From UBA1723 sp045641065 (lineage in GTDB: Bacteria > Bacteroidota > Bacteroidia > Bacteroidales > Paludibacteraceae): DNA of 64,000 nt. The stretch spans positions 1 through 64,000 of the forward strand of contig JAZUGF010000013.1 in the NCBI GenBank assembly GCA_045641065.1, read 5' to 3'. Positions 42,041 to 50,387 of this stretch are shown one piece after another. The translations under genes and the position numbers were made by a program. How positions within the stretch are numbered: the stretch's first letter is position 1; each line of letters begins with the position of its first letter. A model generated the notes under the pieces. It saw nothing but the letters and a program-made list of their open reading frames with translations, did no database searches and had not been told where the DNA came from.

Positions 42041-42733
42041 ATGAAAAGAGTCATCGATTTCCTTAAAAATCTTGCTGCCAACAACAATAAGATCTGGTTT
42101 GATGCCCATAAAGACGAATATCTTGAGGCTAAGAAGGTGTTTGAGGATTTCACAGAGCAGTTAATTGCCAAGGTTGAGGCTTTTGATCCGACGGTCAAAG
42201 GCCTTGCTGTGAAGGATTGCACCTATCGTATCTATCGCGACGTGAGATTTAGCAAAGACAAGAGTCCGTACAAGACTCACATGGGATGCTATATCTGTCG
42301 TGGTGGAAAGAAATCAGGCTACAGCGGCTATTATTTCCACGTCGCAACAGAGCAGAGCGACGTCTATCCTTCTGGACATATGATTGCCGTTGGCGATTAT
42401 TGTATGGAGCCTAAAGCGTTGAATATCTTAAGAGAGGATATTGTCGACGGTGGGGGAGACTTCAAGGAGATCCTTGATAAACAGGTGGATCCATCTTTCC
42501 ATCTTGACAAAACTTTCCAACTTAAGCGTCCACCAAAGGGTTATGACGACTCCACTCCGTATATCGACTTGGTGAAGTATAAAGTTTACTGCTTGACGAG
42601 TGAACCGTCGACAGAGGATGTCCTTTCTCCAACATTGGTCGATGATGTGGCGGAGAAATTTAAATCAGCAAAGCCATTCCTTGACTACATCAATCGTGCG
42701 ATTGAGTTTGTGAAGGAAGGAAACGCGGATTAA
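42041..42733 (+). CDS. DUF2461-family protein (TIGR02453)
   Basis: The 230-residue protein has the characteristic VFEDFTEQLIAKVEAFDP and YRIYRDVRFSKDKSPYKTHMG (about 67-88) blocks of DUF2461. The biochemical role of the family is not established. It begins 2 bp after the flavodoxin lipoprotein gene, so the two are co-transcribed. Confidence 0.85.
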   Translation: MKRVIDFLKNLAANNNKIWFDAHKDEYLEAKKVFEDFTEQLIAKVEAFDPTVKGLAVKDCTYRIYRDVRFSKDKSPYKTHMGCYICRGGKKSGYSGYYFHVATEQSDVYPSGHMIAVGDYCMEPKALNILREDIVDGGGDFKEILDKQVDPSFHLDKTFQLKRPPKGYDDSTPYIDLVKYKVYCLTSEPSTEDVLSPTLVDDVAEKFKSAKPFLDYINRAIEFVKEGNAD

Positions 42734-42793
42734 TTTATAATTCATAATTCGTAATGAGACGGGGTTGACAACTCTGTCTTTTATTTTAGATGA

Positions 42794-42925
42794 TTATGGC
42801 AGTTGTCCAATATGAGGATTGTTAAGGGCCCTTTATTATTATTTGGGCCCTAACCCATCCACACCAACGCGAGCCCGGAGGGCGAGCGTCTAAAAAATAA
42901 GAGTGTTTGGACAACACGTATATAA
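42794..42925 (+). repeat. Inverted-end intergenic element, copy B
   Basis: This 132-bp copy has GTTGTCCAA near its left end and TTGGACAAC near its right end, the same ATGAGGATTGTTAAGGGC start and GAGCCCGGAGGGCGAGC hairpin as copy A, and an extended first loop. It ends 45 bp before the ATG at 42970. Confidence 0.75.
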
Positions 42926-42969
42926 TTACCTTATATATTGCAATATCAGAAATTTGGTAAGTTTATTCA

Positions 42970-43365
42970 ATGAGAAACTTTATAAAGATTATGCCAGAAT
43001 ATGGATGCTTTCCAATTTGGATAGGGACAGACGGTGAAACTTTTTGGTATGATGAAGAGTCTGTCATGGAGAATCCTGACATTTCTGACCGACTAAACAA
43101 ATGGAACATGTCTTTCCAAAGAACCTTAAACAATTCCTATCCACCAGATTCTTGTTTTGAAAACGCACAACAACTTTACGATTTCGAAATAGAGGGACTT
43201 TCTTTATGGAAACTTATCATGTCAAAATATCCCGATTATGTAGTAGTTTATTATAGTATAGTTTTTAATAAGACTTATGAAGATCCAGAATGCCTATATA
43301 GCGATATAGAGAAGTATGATTTTAATAATTCTGAATGGTTAATGCTCAATCAAGTAATATCTTGA
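42970..43365 (+). CDS. Small acidic protein, immunity-protein-like
   Basis: The 131-residue product (IKIMPEYGCFPIWIGTDGETFWY...FQRTLNNSYPPDS...FEIEGLSLWKLI) resembles small acidic immunity-type proteins of polymorphic toxin systems, but no toxin gene is adjacent. It is AT-rich. Its start lies downstream of the inverted-end element copy B. The call is tentative. Confidence 0.45.
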   Translation: MRNFIKIMPEYGCFPIWIGTDGETFWYDEESVMENPDISDRLNKWNMSFQRTLNNSYPPDSCFENAQQLYDFEIEGLSLWKLIMSKYPDYVVVYYSIVFNKTYEDPECLYSDIEKYDFNNSEWLMLNQVIS

Positions 43366-43453
43366 ATTTGAATGTTTACCTATTTTGCAACAAGCGCAAT
43401 TTTTCGAAATGTTTGATTACCTTTTCGTTTTCGGATTTGGGCGATCTAATCTT

Positions 43454-43461
43454 TAATTTTG
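43454..43461 (+). promoter_or_regulatory. -7 box 6 nt before the HTH gene
   Basis: TAATTTTG ends 6 bp before the ATG at 43468; a leaderless mRNA is likely. Confidence 0.5.
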
Positions 43462-43467
43462 TTAAAT

Positions 43468-43773
43468 ATGAGAAAAGAAACATTGGAATTCTTAGAGGCA
43501 AATCAAAGTCAAGAACCATCAACATTTGTAGAAGATGCAAAATGGCGTAAGGAAAATGAAACGTGGCTAAAATGGTCACGCGGAATCGCTTTGTCTATAG
43601 TTGATTATATGCAAGCAAACAATCTTAGTCGTTCGGATATTGCTGAACGACTTGGTGTTTCTCCTCAATATGTAAGTCGTATATTGTCAGGGAATGTCAA
43701 TTTTTCTTTTAAGAGTGTAGCTGAAATTGAGAAAAAACTTGGTATTTCTTGTATGGAGGCAGTTTTGGATTAA
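43468..43773 (+). CDS. Cro/C1-type HTH protein, antitoxin-like
   Basis: The 101-residue protein has a helical N-terminal half and a classic HTH at about 48-95 (NNLSRSDIAERLGVSPQYVSRILSGNVNFSFKSVAEIEKKLG). This is the HigA-type antitoxin layout, but no toxin gene precedes it; the sequence from 43366 to 43467 has no convincing frame. It may be an orphan antitoxin or a general regulator. Confidence 0.75.
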   Translation: MRKETLEFLEANQSQEPSTFVEDAKWRKENETWLKWSRGIALSIVDYMQANNLSRSDIAERLGVSPQYVSRILSGNVNFSFKSVAEIEKKLGISCMEAVLD

Positions 43774-43913
43774 TCGTAATTATTAGGACATTTACGCAAT
43801 TATTAGGAAAAAACAGTCAAAAGCACTACACATAATCTCTTTTTTACGCATCACTATTTGTATTGAGTAAAATAAGGTTACTTTAGTCGGCGAAAACTTA
43901 CTACTCTAATAAC

Positions 43914-45695
43914 ATGAAAAAACTTATTTACTCAATCTTAGGTTCGGCGCTAACTGTGTCGTCCGCATTCGCCGATATGCAGTCGGTAAACGTTGGAGGG
44001 CAGAACCGTCAGTTTTATGTCCACGCTCCAAGTGGGCTTACGGAGAATCGTCCGTTGGTAATCTCTTGTCATGGTATGGATCAGGATATCCCTTATCAGC
44101 GTAATCAGGCTAAATGGGAGCAGATTGCAGACACTGCCAATTTCGTGGTGGTCTATCCGGGTGGTGGAACTGGTTTTTCTACTTGGGATATCAGTGGCGA
44201 CAAGGATGCCAATTTCATCTTGGCTATCATCGACGAGATGAACAAGAAATACGCAATCGACAAATCCCGCGTCTACATGTCGGGATTCTCAATGGGAGGA
44301 ATGCTTACATACCATTTGATGGCAAAACTTCCCGATAAAATCGCTGCTTTTGCACCAGTATCAGGACATTTGATGGGTGGAGGTTCATATTCAAACGTAA
44401 GACCTTTGCCTCTAATCCATGTGCATGGCACGAGTGATAGTGTTGTGCCTTACGATGGTTCGACAGATTACGTCAACGGTTGGGCAAAACAGAACGGATG
44501 TAATCCTACTCCAATCACTACTCAATACACTAATGGTTATCCAAACTGTACGAAGGAGGTTTGGACAGGAGGTAAATGTGAGACTGAGGTAGTCCGTATC
44601 TCATTCAAGGGCCGTGACCATGAGCATAACAACAGTGGTGCTCTCCACACAAGCCAGGAGATTTGGAATTTCGTGAAAAACTACTCTCTTGAGTGTGGAA
44701 AGGTAGGTTCAAGCGGAGTCAATTTCTCTTCTCCATCAGCAAGCGGAAAGTATTCAGACGGAGATATCCTTCCAATCAGTGTGAAGGTTGGAGGAAAGGT
44801 TGAGGCTCAGAAGATTGTTGTTACAGTCGACGGTGAAGAGGTAGCGACATTGTCATCTGAACCATGGTCAGTAGATTGGACAGCCACACAGGGAAAACAT
44901 ACTGTGAAAGCAGTCGCAACAATGTCGGACGGATCGGAGATGGAAACCGAGACAAAGATCACTGTTAATGCTCCACAGACTCCATACAAGGGTGTTGCTG
45001 TAGTGTTGCCAGAGAAGGTTGAGGCTGAGAATTATGACGAGGGAGGCGAAGGATTTGCTTATTCCGATACTGACGATAAGAATGAAGGTAAAGAGTATAG
45101 AAATGATGGTGTAGATGTTGTCGACAATCAGAAAGGCGGTTATGCTATCGGTTATACTAAGTCGGGCGAATGGCTTGAATACACAGTTGAGGTGTTGAAA
45201 GATGCTGAGTTTGGCATTGAGGCGTTGGCATCAAACGGAAGCAGTAGTTTTGATTTCGACGTGTTGGCTGACGGAAAGAAATTGGCAACATTGGCTGGAG
45301 AGAAGACTGCCGACTGGGATACATACGCTATTGTAGAGTCGAAGAGCAAAGTATCATTGACAAAAGGAAAGCACGTCATCAAAGTGCTATTCAATACAGA
45401 TTATACAAATCTTGACTACTTGGAATTCACAGGTGAGAAGGTTGTGACAAGTGTGGATGATGTCACATTTGATGCCAAGTCAGTTAAGGTTTATCCTAAC
45501 CCAGCTCACAACGAAATCATGGTCAGCGCACCGTCTCCAATCAGAAAGATAAGAGTGATGACAATGAGTGGAGTAGAGGTTAAGGAATCAGAAGATACGA
45601 CGGTGGATGTGTCTAATCTAGCGTCGGGCTGCTATCTTGTAGAAGTGACTACAGATGAGTCTGTTATAGTGAAGAAAGTAATGGTAGTAAGATAA
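43914..45695 (+). CDS. Secreted CE1-type esterase with Ig-like, CBM6 and T9SS domains
   Basis: The 593-residue protein has a signal peptide, an alpha/beta hydrolase of the PHB-depolymerase/CE1 type (about 30-265) with the nucleophile in SGFSMGG, Asp in HGTSDSVVPY and His in GRDHEH, an Ig-like domain (about 270-355), a CBM6 (VEAENYDEGGEGFAYSDTD, GEWLEYTVEV, about 365-520) and a C-terminal sorting domain. It probably removes feruloyl or acetyl groups from plant glycans, complementing the pectin genes upstream. Confidence 0.9.
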   Translation: MKKLIYSILGSALTVSSAFADMQSVNVGGQNRQFYVHAPSGLTENRPLVISCHGMDQDIPYQRNQAKWEQIADTANFVVVYPGGGTGFSTWDISGDKDANFILAIIDEMNKKYAIDKSRVYMSGFSMGGMLTYHLMAKLPDKIAAFAPVSGHLMGGGSYSNVRPLPLIHVHGTSDSVVPYDGSTDYVNGWAKQNGCNPTPITTQYTNGYPNCTKEVWTGGKCETEVVRISFKGRDHEHNNSGALHTSQEIWNFVKNYSLECGKVGSSGVNFSSPSASGKYSDGDILPISVKVGGKVEAQKIVVTVDGEEVATLSSEPWSVDWTATQGKHTVKAVATMSDGSEMETETKITVNAPQTPYKGVAVVLPEKVEAENYDEGGEGFAYSDTDDKNEGKEYRNDGVDVVDNQKGGYAIGYTKSGEWLEYTVEVLKDAEFGIEALASNGSSSFDFDVLADGKKLATLAGEKTADWDTYAIVESKSKVSLTKGKHVIKVLFNTDYTNLDYLEFTGEKVVTSVDDVTFDAKSVKVYPNPAHNEIMVSAPSPIRKIRVMTMSGVEVKESEDTTVDVSNLASGCYLVEVTTDESVIVKKVMVVR

Positions 45696-45720
45696 GTTTG
45701 TTTGATTTACTAATTTTTAG

Positions 45721-45753
45721 CTTGCCCTATTAGTCCGGGGCAAGTTTTTTTAT
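45721..45753 (+). terminator. Terminator after the esterase gene
   Basis: CTTGCCC pairs with GGGGCAAG (45736-45744), followed by seven T. Confidence 0.85.
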
Positions 45754-45812
45754 TTTAAATATTTAGAAATTAGAAAAAAGAAGTATATTTGTAAAGTAAA
45801 TTAAAAATATTA

Positions 45813-45980
45813 ATGATTATGGTGACAGTTAAAGATTTGGAATTGACGACAAAAACAACGTATATTGTCGTCGAAGATCCTAAGATGAAGGCATTTTTGC
45901 TAAAGCTTAGAGAAAGAAGTGTTGAAAACTTGAAGAAATTGGAAGAAATAGGAAGATCCTTGAATAATGATACAAAATGA
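45813..45980 (+). CDS. Small 55-residue protein, first gene of a pair
   Basis: The frame from the ATG at 45813 gives a charged helical peptide (MIMVTVKDLELTTKTTYIVV...FLLKLRERSVENLKKLEEI) with the look of a compact antitoxin or adaptor. Its stop lies 14 bp inside the next gene (ATG at 45967), a translationally coupled overlap. It is too short for a confident family call. Confidence 0.6.
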   Translation: MIMVTVKDLELTTKTTYIVVEDPKMKAFLLKLRERSVENLKKLEEIGRSLNNDTK

Positions 45981-46458
45981 TGTTTTTCTAAATGTTTCGT
46001 TAGAAGACACCAATTTAATTATTCAATTATCTTTACTAAACAATTTGATAGGATGCCCTGTTGAAAAATACAAGGTGTTTGATGTTTCTTTATCAAGATC
46101 AGGAGAAAACAGTACAAAAATATTTGAATGCTTAACTAGTGTAAGTCTAAAGCTAATTAAGTTTTTGGAAGAAAATCCTAATTCCGTTTTGTACTATTAT
46201 TGTGATGATGTTCATGATTTGAATAGAAGAAATAAAAATATATCAATGCAAGAATATCGTCATCGATTGTTTAGTCAAATGTTCAATTATCTAAAGAGGA
46301 ATGTTTCTAAGGAAATCTCTGATGAATCCGTTATTTGTGTGTTTGATGGAAATAAGATATTCATTCATCTGATTTATTTTGATGATATGAAATATGCAGC
46401 AGATGAGCTTAAACAGCTAATAAAAGATCAGACTTCAAAATCACTATGTTTAAATTAA
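45967..46458 (+). CDS. Protein of unknown function (DUF6169-like), second gene of a pair
   Basis: The 163-residue protein contains LYYYCDDVHDLNRRNKN (about 77-93) and YRHRLFSQMFNYLKR, which resemble the small Bacteroidales DUF6169 proteins; I recall no function for them. It is coupled to the 55-residue gene. Paired small genes of this kind are often toxin-antitoxin or defence units, but that is inference. Confidence 0.45.
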   Translation: MIQNDVFLNVSLEDTNLIIQLSLLNNLIGCPVEKYKVFDVSLSRSGENSTKIFECLTSVSLKLIKFLEENPNSVLYYYCDDVHDLNRRNKNISMQEYRHRLFSQMFNYLKRNVSKEISDESVICVFDGNKIFIHLIYFDDMKYAADELKQLIKDQTSKSLCLN

Positions 46459-46461
46459 TGG

Positions 46462-46486
46462 TAGAGATGCGAATTTCCGTGTCTCT
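46462..46486 (+). repeat. TAGAGATG/GTCTCT hairpin repeat, copy 1
   Basis: TAGAGATGCGAATTTC followed by CGTGTCTCT can fold to a 9-bp hairpin with two mismatches. A near copy lies at 46991-47016, on the other side of the gene at 46519. Confidence 0.55.
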
Positions 46487-46518
46487 GCTTTATCTTTGCA
46501 ATAACTAATCAAAAGAGC

Positions 46519-46986
46519 ATGGATTACGAGAAAAGAATAGAGAGGGCAGTGGAACTGTTCAATAGTGGATTCAACTGTTCGCAATCGGTGGTGGCGGCCT
46601 TTGCCGACATGTATGGCTTCACAGAGGAGCAGGCATTGAGAATGTCGGCTTCGTTTGGTGGAGGAATCGGACGAATGAGAGAGACGTGTGGAGCTGCATG
46701 TGGAATGTTCCTGCTTGCTGGTTTAGAGTGCGGCCAGACTGATCCTAAAGATGCTGCAGCAAAGTCGAACAACTACATGGTGGTGCAGGATATGGCAGCA
46801 AAGTTTAAGGAGCAGAACGGATCAATCAAATGTGCTGAGCTATTAGGTCAATTGAAAGAAAAGAAGACGACGCATGTGCCAGAGGCTCGCACTGCTGAGT
46901 ATTACTCAAAGCGTCCATGTCCACGTATGGTGGAGTGTGCAGCCAGAATTTGGGTGGAGAAACTTAAGGAGTTGAGAGGAGAATAA
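46519..46986 (+). CDS. C_GCAxxG_C_C family protein
   Basis: The 155-residue protein has NCSQSV, FGGGIGRMRETCGAACGMFLLAG (about 50-72) and CPRMVECAARIW, the conserved cysteines of the family (TIGR01909). They may bind a metal or a cofactor; the function is unestablished. The -7 box TATCTTTG lies at 46491-46498. Confidence 0.88.
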   Translation: MDYEKRIERAVELFNSGFNCSQSVVAAFADMYGFTEEQALRMSASFGGGIGRMRETCGAACGMFLLAGLECGQTDPKDAAAKSNNYMVVQDMAAKFKEQNGSIKCAELLGQLKEKKTTHVPEARTAEYYSKRPCPRMVECAARIWVEKLKELRGE

Positions 46987-46990
46987 AATG

Positions 46991-47016
46991 TAGAGATGTG
47001 AGATTCTCGCGTCTCT
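46991..47016 (+). repeat. TAGAGATG/GTCTCT hairpin repeat, copy 2
   Basis: TAGAGATGTGAGATTC followed by TCGCGTCTCT matches copy 1 in orientation and layout. It is followed at 47031-47064 by a second hairpin (AAAGGGATGCGTTTC with GAAACACATCCCTTT) that can end transcription from both sides. Confidence 0.55.
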
Positions 47017-47030
47017 TCATAGAACAAATT

Positions 47031-47068
47031 AAAGGGATGCGTTTCTTCTGAAACACATCCCTTTAACT
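47031..47068. terminator. Bidirectional hairpin between convergent genes
   Basis: AAAGGGATGCGTTTC pairs with GAAACACATCCCTTT (one mismatch), lying between the + strand C_GCAxxG gene and the - strand transporter operon. Confidence 0.7.
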
Positions 47069-47103
47069 ATTAATTCTTAATTATTAACTTTTAACTATTC
47101 ACA

Positions 47104-47211
47104 TCAAGCTCCTGGCTTCTTGCTCTTCATCACCTTGATGTAGAAATATATTGTGATGGCTGCGATTGGCACTTGTACCAAAAGCAACATTGTTAATGCT
47201 TCTCCACTCAT
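47104..47211 (-). CDS. MetS-type small subunit of the sodium symporter
   Basis: This 35-residue frame (MSGEALTMLLLVQVPIAA, one membrane helix, then a Lys-rich end) starts 3 bp after the transporter stop on the same strand. Small single-helix proteins of the MetS type follow MetP-type NSS symporters and are needed for their activity in actinobacteria. Confidence 0.75.
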   Translation of the reverse strand: MSGEALTMLLLVQVPIAAITIYFYIKVMKSKKPGA

Positions 47212-47214
47212 ATC

Positions 47215-49029
47215 TTAGTCCTCCTCGTATCTAATTTGGTTATCTTTATTCTTTTTGTCGACGAAGTAGATTATCACACATAGTATCACCAAACACATCA
47301 ATAGCGAGATACGTGTGATATCCACATACATGACATCGTTGACGACCGTGCCTTTGCTAAGTGCAGTACCTTGCTCTACATTGTCGCCTACATTCACCAC
47401 CGGAATCGTTCCCTCTGGCAATGATATCGTCTTTGTGGCATTTCCACAGTTGATTTCAACTGCTGTGTCAGTCACTCCTGTCACTTGACCTACGTAATCA
47501 GAGTAGTAATAGTCTGCCACCCATGATGAGTTGGCTCCGATGCCCTTGTGTGTCAACTCTCCAATAATCGATGAGTTGTCAACCTCCCAACCAGACAATG
47601 AGATTTTGCTCCAATCGTCATTTACTGGTTTGATTACTGAAGTGACAAAGATCAAGATCATCATCACCGGTGTGACGTATCTTAAGATATATTTGTAGAT
47701 TATCGGAAGTTTCACCTCTGCACCGTAGTGGATAATTCGCCAGCCTTTGTCCATTCCCATCACCCATGAGAACATCACCGTCTCTATCATTCCAAAGAAG
47801 AAAAGTGCGAATGTGCCGGCCCAAAAGTCGTACTGATCAAAGACTCCTTTGTCGAAGAACAACACCGTCGGCAATGCAAGGAAGAACAAGATTACTCCGT
47901 AGATCCATGATGCTTTCTTCTGAGTCCACTTGTAACTATCTGTGAAGAATGATACCAATGGAGTGGAAATTGCAAGCGACGACGTCACTGCCGAGAAGAA
48001 TAGCAGACCGAAGAATGCAAGTCCAGCCAACGCCGACAACACTGGTCCCCACTGTGCAAACAAGTATGGAAGCGTCTTGAATCCAAGACTGAATCCACCC
48101 GACTGTGTCATCTCCAAAACTGCAGGTACTCCGAAGTATCCAACTGCGATTGGGAAGATGATTGCACTACCAAGCACCACCTCTGTAAACTCATTAGTGA
48201 AGCCGGCAGTAAGCGAGTTCAAAACAATATCATCATGTTTCTTGATATACGACGCGTAACATTGTATACAACCCATTCCAAGTGACATAGTGAAGAATAC
48301 CTGTCCACCTGCGGCAAGCCAAACCTTTGGATTAGTAAGTGAGTCAAATTGTGGAGTCCATAGGTAGTTGAATCCATCCATACTTCCGAATGTTGCTCCC
48401 GCGTCGCCCTTATCAAGAGTGTATGCTCTTACCACAAGGAAAATTCCGAAAAGCAACAACATCGGCATCGCCACCTTTGCCACTCGTTCAATTCCGTCTT
48501 TAATACCTTTTGCTAAAATCCAGATATTGAATATGATACATACAATGAAGCATATCATTGTGTCGTGAGGAAGGAACGACGTTGAGATGCCAAGATCAAG
48601 GTATTTGCCGAAGAAGGCAGCCACCTCGTTTTCGGTCATGCCCATAAATGTTCCGCAGACGGAATGAAGGGCGTATGATAAAGTCCAACTCTCAATATAG
48701 ACGTAGTAGGCACAGATTAGAGTACTGCAGAAAATACCCATCGAACCGAAATATTTCCAAATAGGATGACGGTGTGCCGACTGAAGAATCATAGGAGGAG
48801 AGTGATGACCCGACATTCCACCCAATTTACCTGTACTCCACTCGATAAAAAGAAGAGGCAGACCAAGTAGGAAGAACGAAACAAGATAAGGTATGATGAA
48901 TGCTCCACCTCCATTATTCACCGCCTGAATAGGGAAACGCAAAAAATTGCCAAGGCCGACGGCATTGCCCGCCATAGCCAGAATCAGTCCGATACGTGAT
49001 CCCCACGCTTGAGTCTGCTGTTGCTCCAT
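47215..49029 (-). CDS. Sodium:neurotransmitter-symporter family transporter (MetP-like) with soluble insert
   Basis: The 604-residue protein shows the NSS hallmark GSRIGLILAMAGNAVGLGNFLRFP (about 9-32), the unwound TM1 that binds sodium and an amino acid, and about 12 membrane segments. Between the last two helices (about 468-576) there is a soluble stretch with GVTDTAVEI and VNVGDNVEQGTALSKG, resembling a barrel-sandwich (lipoyl-type) domain, which is not typical of NSS proteins. It probably imports a neutral amino acid such as methionine. Confidence 0.88.
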   Translation of the reverse strand: MEQQQTQAWGSRIGLILAMAGNAVGLGNFLRFPIQAVNNGGGAFIIPYLVSFFLLGLPLLFIEWSTGKLGGMSGHHSPPMILQSAHRHPIWKYFGSMGIFCSTLICAYYVYIESWTLSYALHSVCGTFMGMTENEVAAFFGKYLDLGISTSFLPHDTMICFIVCIIFNIWILAKGIKDGIERVAKVAMPMLLLFGIFLVVRAYTLDKGDAGATFGSMDGFNYLWTPQFDSLTNPKVWLAAGGQVFFTMSLGMGCIQCYASYIKKHDDIVLNSLTAGFTNEFTEVVLGSAIIFPIAVGYFGVPAVLEMTQSGGFSLGFKTLPYLFAQWGPVLSALAGLAFFGLLFFSAVTSSLAISTPLVSFFTDSYKWTQKKASWIYGVILFFLALPTVLFFDKGVFDQYDFWAGTFALFFFGMIETVMFSWVMGMDKGWRIIHYGAEVKLPIIYKYILRYVTPVMMILIFVTSVIKPVNDDWSKISLSGWEVDNSSIIGELTHKGIGANSSWVADYYYSDYVGQVTGVTDTAVEINCGNATKTISLPEGTIPVVNVGDNVEQGTALSKGTVVNDVMYVDITRISLLMCLVILCVIIYFVDKKNKDNQIRYEED

Positions 49030-49138
49030 TTTATCGTTTTTCTATTGATTTCTCAGATTAAATATTGTAGTTTGCAAAAATAACACTTTTGTTCATATAA
49101 AAAAACGAGTAAAATTCAATATGATACAAACATTTCTC

Positions 49139-49146
49139 TATATTTG
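49139..49146 (+). promoter_or_regulatory. -7 box of the thioredoxin-fold lipoprotein
   Basis: TATATTTG lies 18 bp before the ATG at 49165. Confidence 0.6.
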
Positions 49147-49164
49147 TAAGCATAAGGATTAAAT

Positions 49165-50277
49165 ATGGTGCCTATGAAATTGAGCTTTACTACAATAAAA
49201 CTATTTACCATTATTTTTTTGGCATTGATGTATGTTTCATGTCAGACTACTTCCACCAAGACTCTTACTATAAAAGGAAAGATACCTGTAGCGGCAAACA
49301 AAATGGTATATATCGACAGTTTTACATCTGTCGCACCTGTTTGTATAGACTCAATCCGTGCTTTGGAAGACGGATCTTTTGAGATAAAGCGTAGAGCAGC
49401 AGAAAGAATGACATTCTTCCAGTTGAGAGCAGACTCTCTAAGTGCAGTGTTCTGTGCAGACTCTACTGAAAAAATCCATTTTAAGATAGCCACTCATGGA
49501 GAGCTTTACCTAACAGGTGATGAATATGCAGCTCAAGTATGCAAGTTGAGCCAACACATCAAGGCGACAAACAAATACATCAAGACTTTGATGCTTATGG
49601 GTAACAAAATTCCACAGAAGCAGATGAAGAAACTCATCTACTCTCGTGTGATGCGTTATAGAGAAATGGCAGATTCGTTGGTGAAAGAGAATCCCGTCTC
49701 TCCTGTGGCTTATTATGCGATGAATGCCAAACTCATATATGACATTGAGCCATATGATTTCCATGATCCAGACGACAGACGTATGCTTGCCATTGTCGCA
49801 AACGGATGGAATATGGTGCGTCCGAATAATGTATATTCCAATCAGTTGCTTGCAAAATTGACAATTGATGATGTCAACAAAAAAGTAGGAGCAGATATGC
49901 TATATTCGGAAAAAGCTTCGTATATCGACCTTTGCCTTCCAAATGCAAATGAAGAAATTGTCAGCTTAAATGAGGTAAGGAACAAAAATATAATTCTTCT
50001 GTTCTGGAATCTAAGGAATATGGATCCAACTGTGTTGGCAAATATGAAAACGTATTACAACGCCAATCCTGATTTGGAAATTTATCATGTGAGTTTTGAT
50101 AAGGATATGGAGGCATTTAAGGAGGCAGCAGCGGATTGCCCATGGATATGTGTGAACGATGTTGAAGAAAAAAGTGCTTTGACTTACAATCTTGATGTCA
50201 CTCCTTCAGTATTCCTTTTCAACAAAAATGGAAATGTCGTAGGAAAGAACATGCCGTTTATCGGATATAAATTTTAA
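49165..50277 (+). CDS. DUF4369/thioredoxin-fold lipoprotein lacking the CxxC motif
   Basis: The 370-residue protein has a lipobox (LMYVSC), an N-terminal beta domain of the DUF4369 type (TLTIKGKIPVAANKMVYIDS), a helical middle and a C-terminal TlpA-like thioredoxin fold: NIILLFWNLRNMDPTVL, then ISFDKD-type and VTPSVFLFNKNG (cis-Pro). The active-site WCxxC is replaced by WNLRN, so it cannot do thiol chemistry. The start could be 49174. A scaffold or binding role is likely. Confidence 0.75.
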   Translation: MVPMKLSFTTIKLFTIIFLALMYVSCQTTSTKTLTIKGKIPVAANKMVYIDSFTSVAPVCIDSIRALEDGSFEIKRRAAERMTFFQLRADSLSAVFCADSTEKIHFKIATHGELYLTGDEYAAQVCKLSQHIKATNKYIKTLMLMGNKIPQKQMKKLIYSRVMRYREMADSLVKENPVSPVAYYAMNAKLIYDIEPYDFHDPDDRRMLAIVANGWNMVRPNNVYSNQLLAKLTIDDVNKKVGADMLYSEKASYIDLCLPNANEEIVSLNEVRNKNIILLFWNLRNMDPTVLANMKTYYNANPDLEIYHVSFDKDMEAFKEAAADCPWICVNDVEEKSALTYNLDVTPSVFLFNKNGNVVGKNMPFIGYKF

Positions 50278-50278
50278 A

Positions 50279-50312
50279 CGTTGACGTTAACGATAACGTT
50301 GACGTTGACGAT
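50279..50312. repeat. Degenerate hexamer array CGTYAW (reverse complement), copy 2
   Basis: Five units of CGTTGA/CGTTAA/CGATAA-type hexamers precede the -7 box TACCTTTG (50321-50328) of the glycosyltransferase. It is the reverse complement of the array at 31595. Confidence 0.6.
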
Positions 50313-50387
50313 AATTTTTGTACCTTTGTTGTGCGAAACATAATGCGAATTTCGCAAGATAAAACAGATTTAGCAAACAATTTCAGT

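Noticed and set aside
43335..43550. A 71-codon plus-strand frame overlapping the HTH gene start
   Set aside because: It overlaps the -7 box and the ATG of the HTH gene in another frame and shows no domain.
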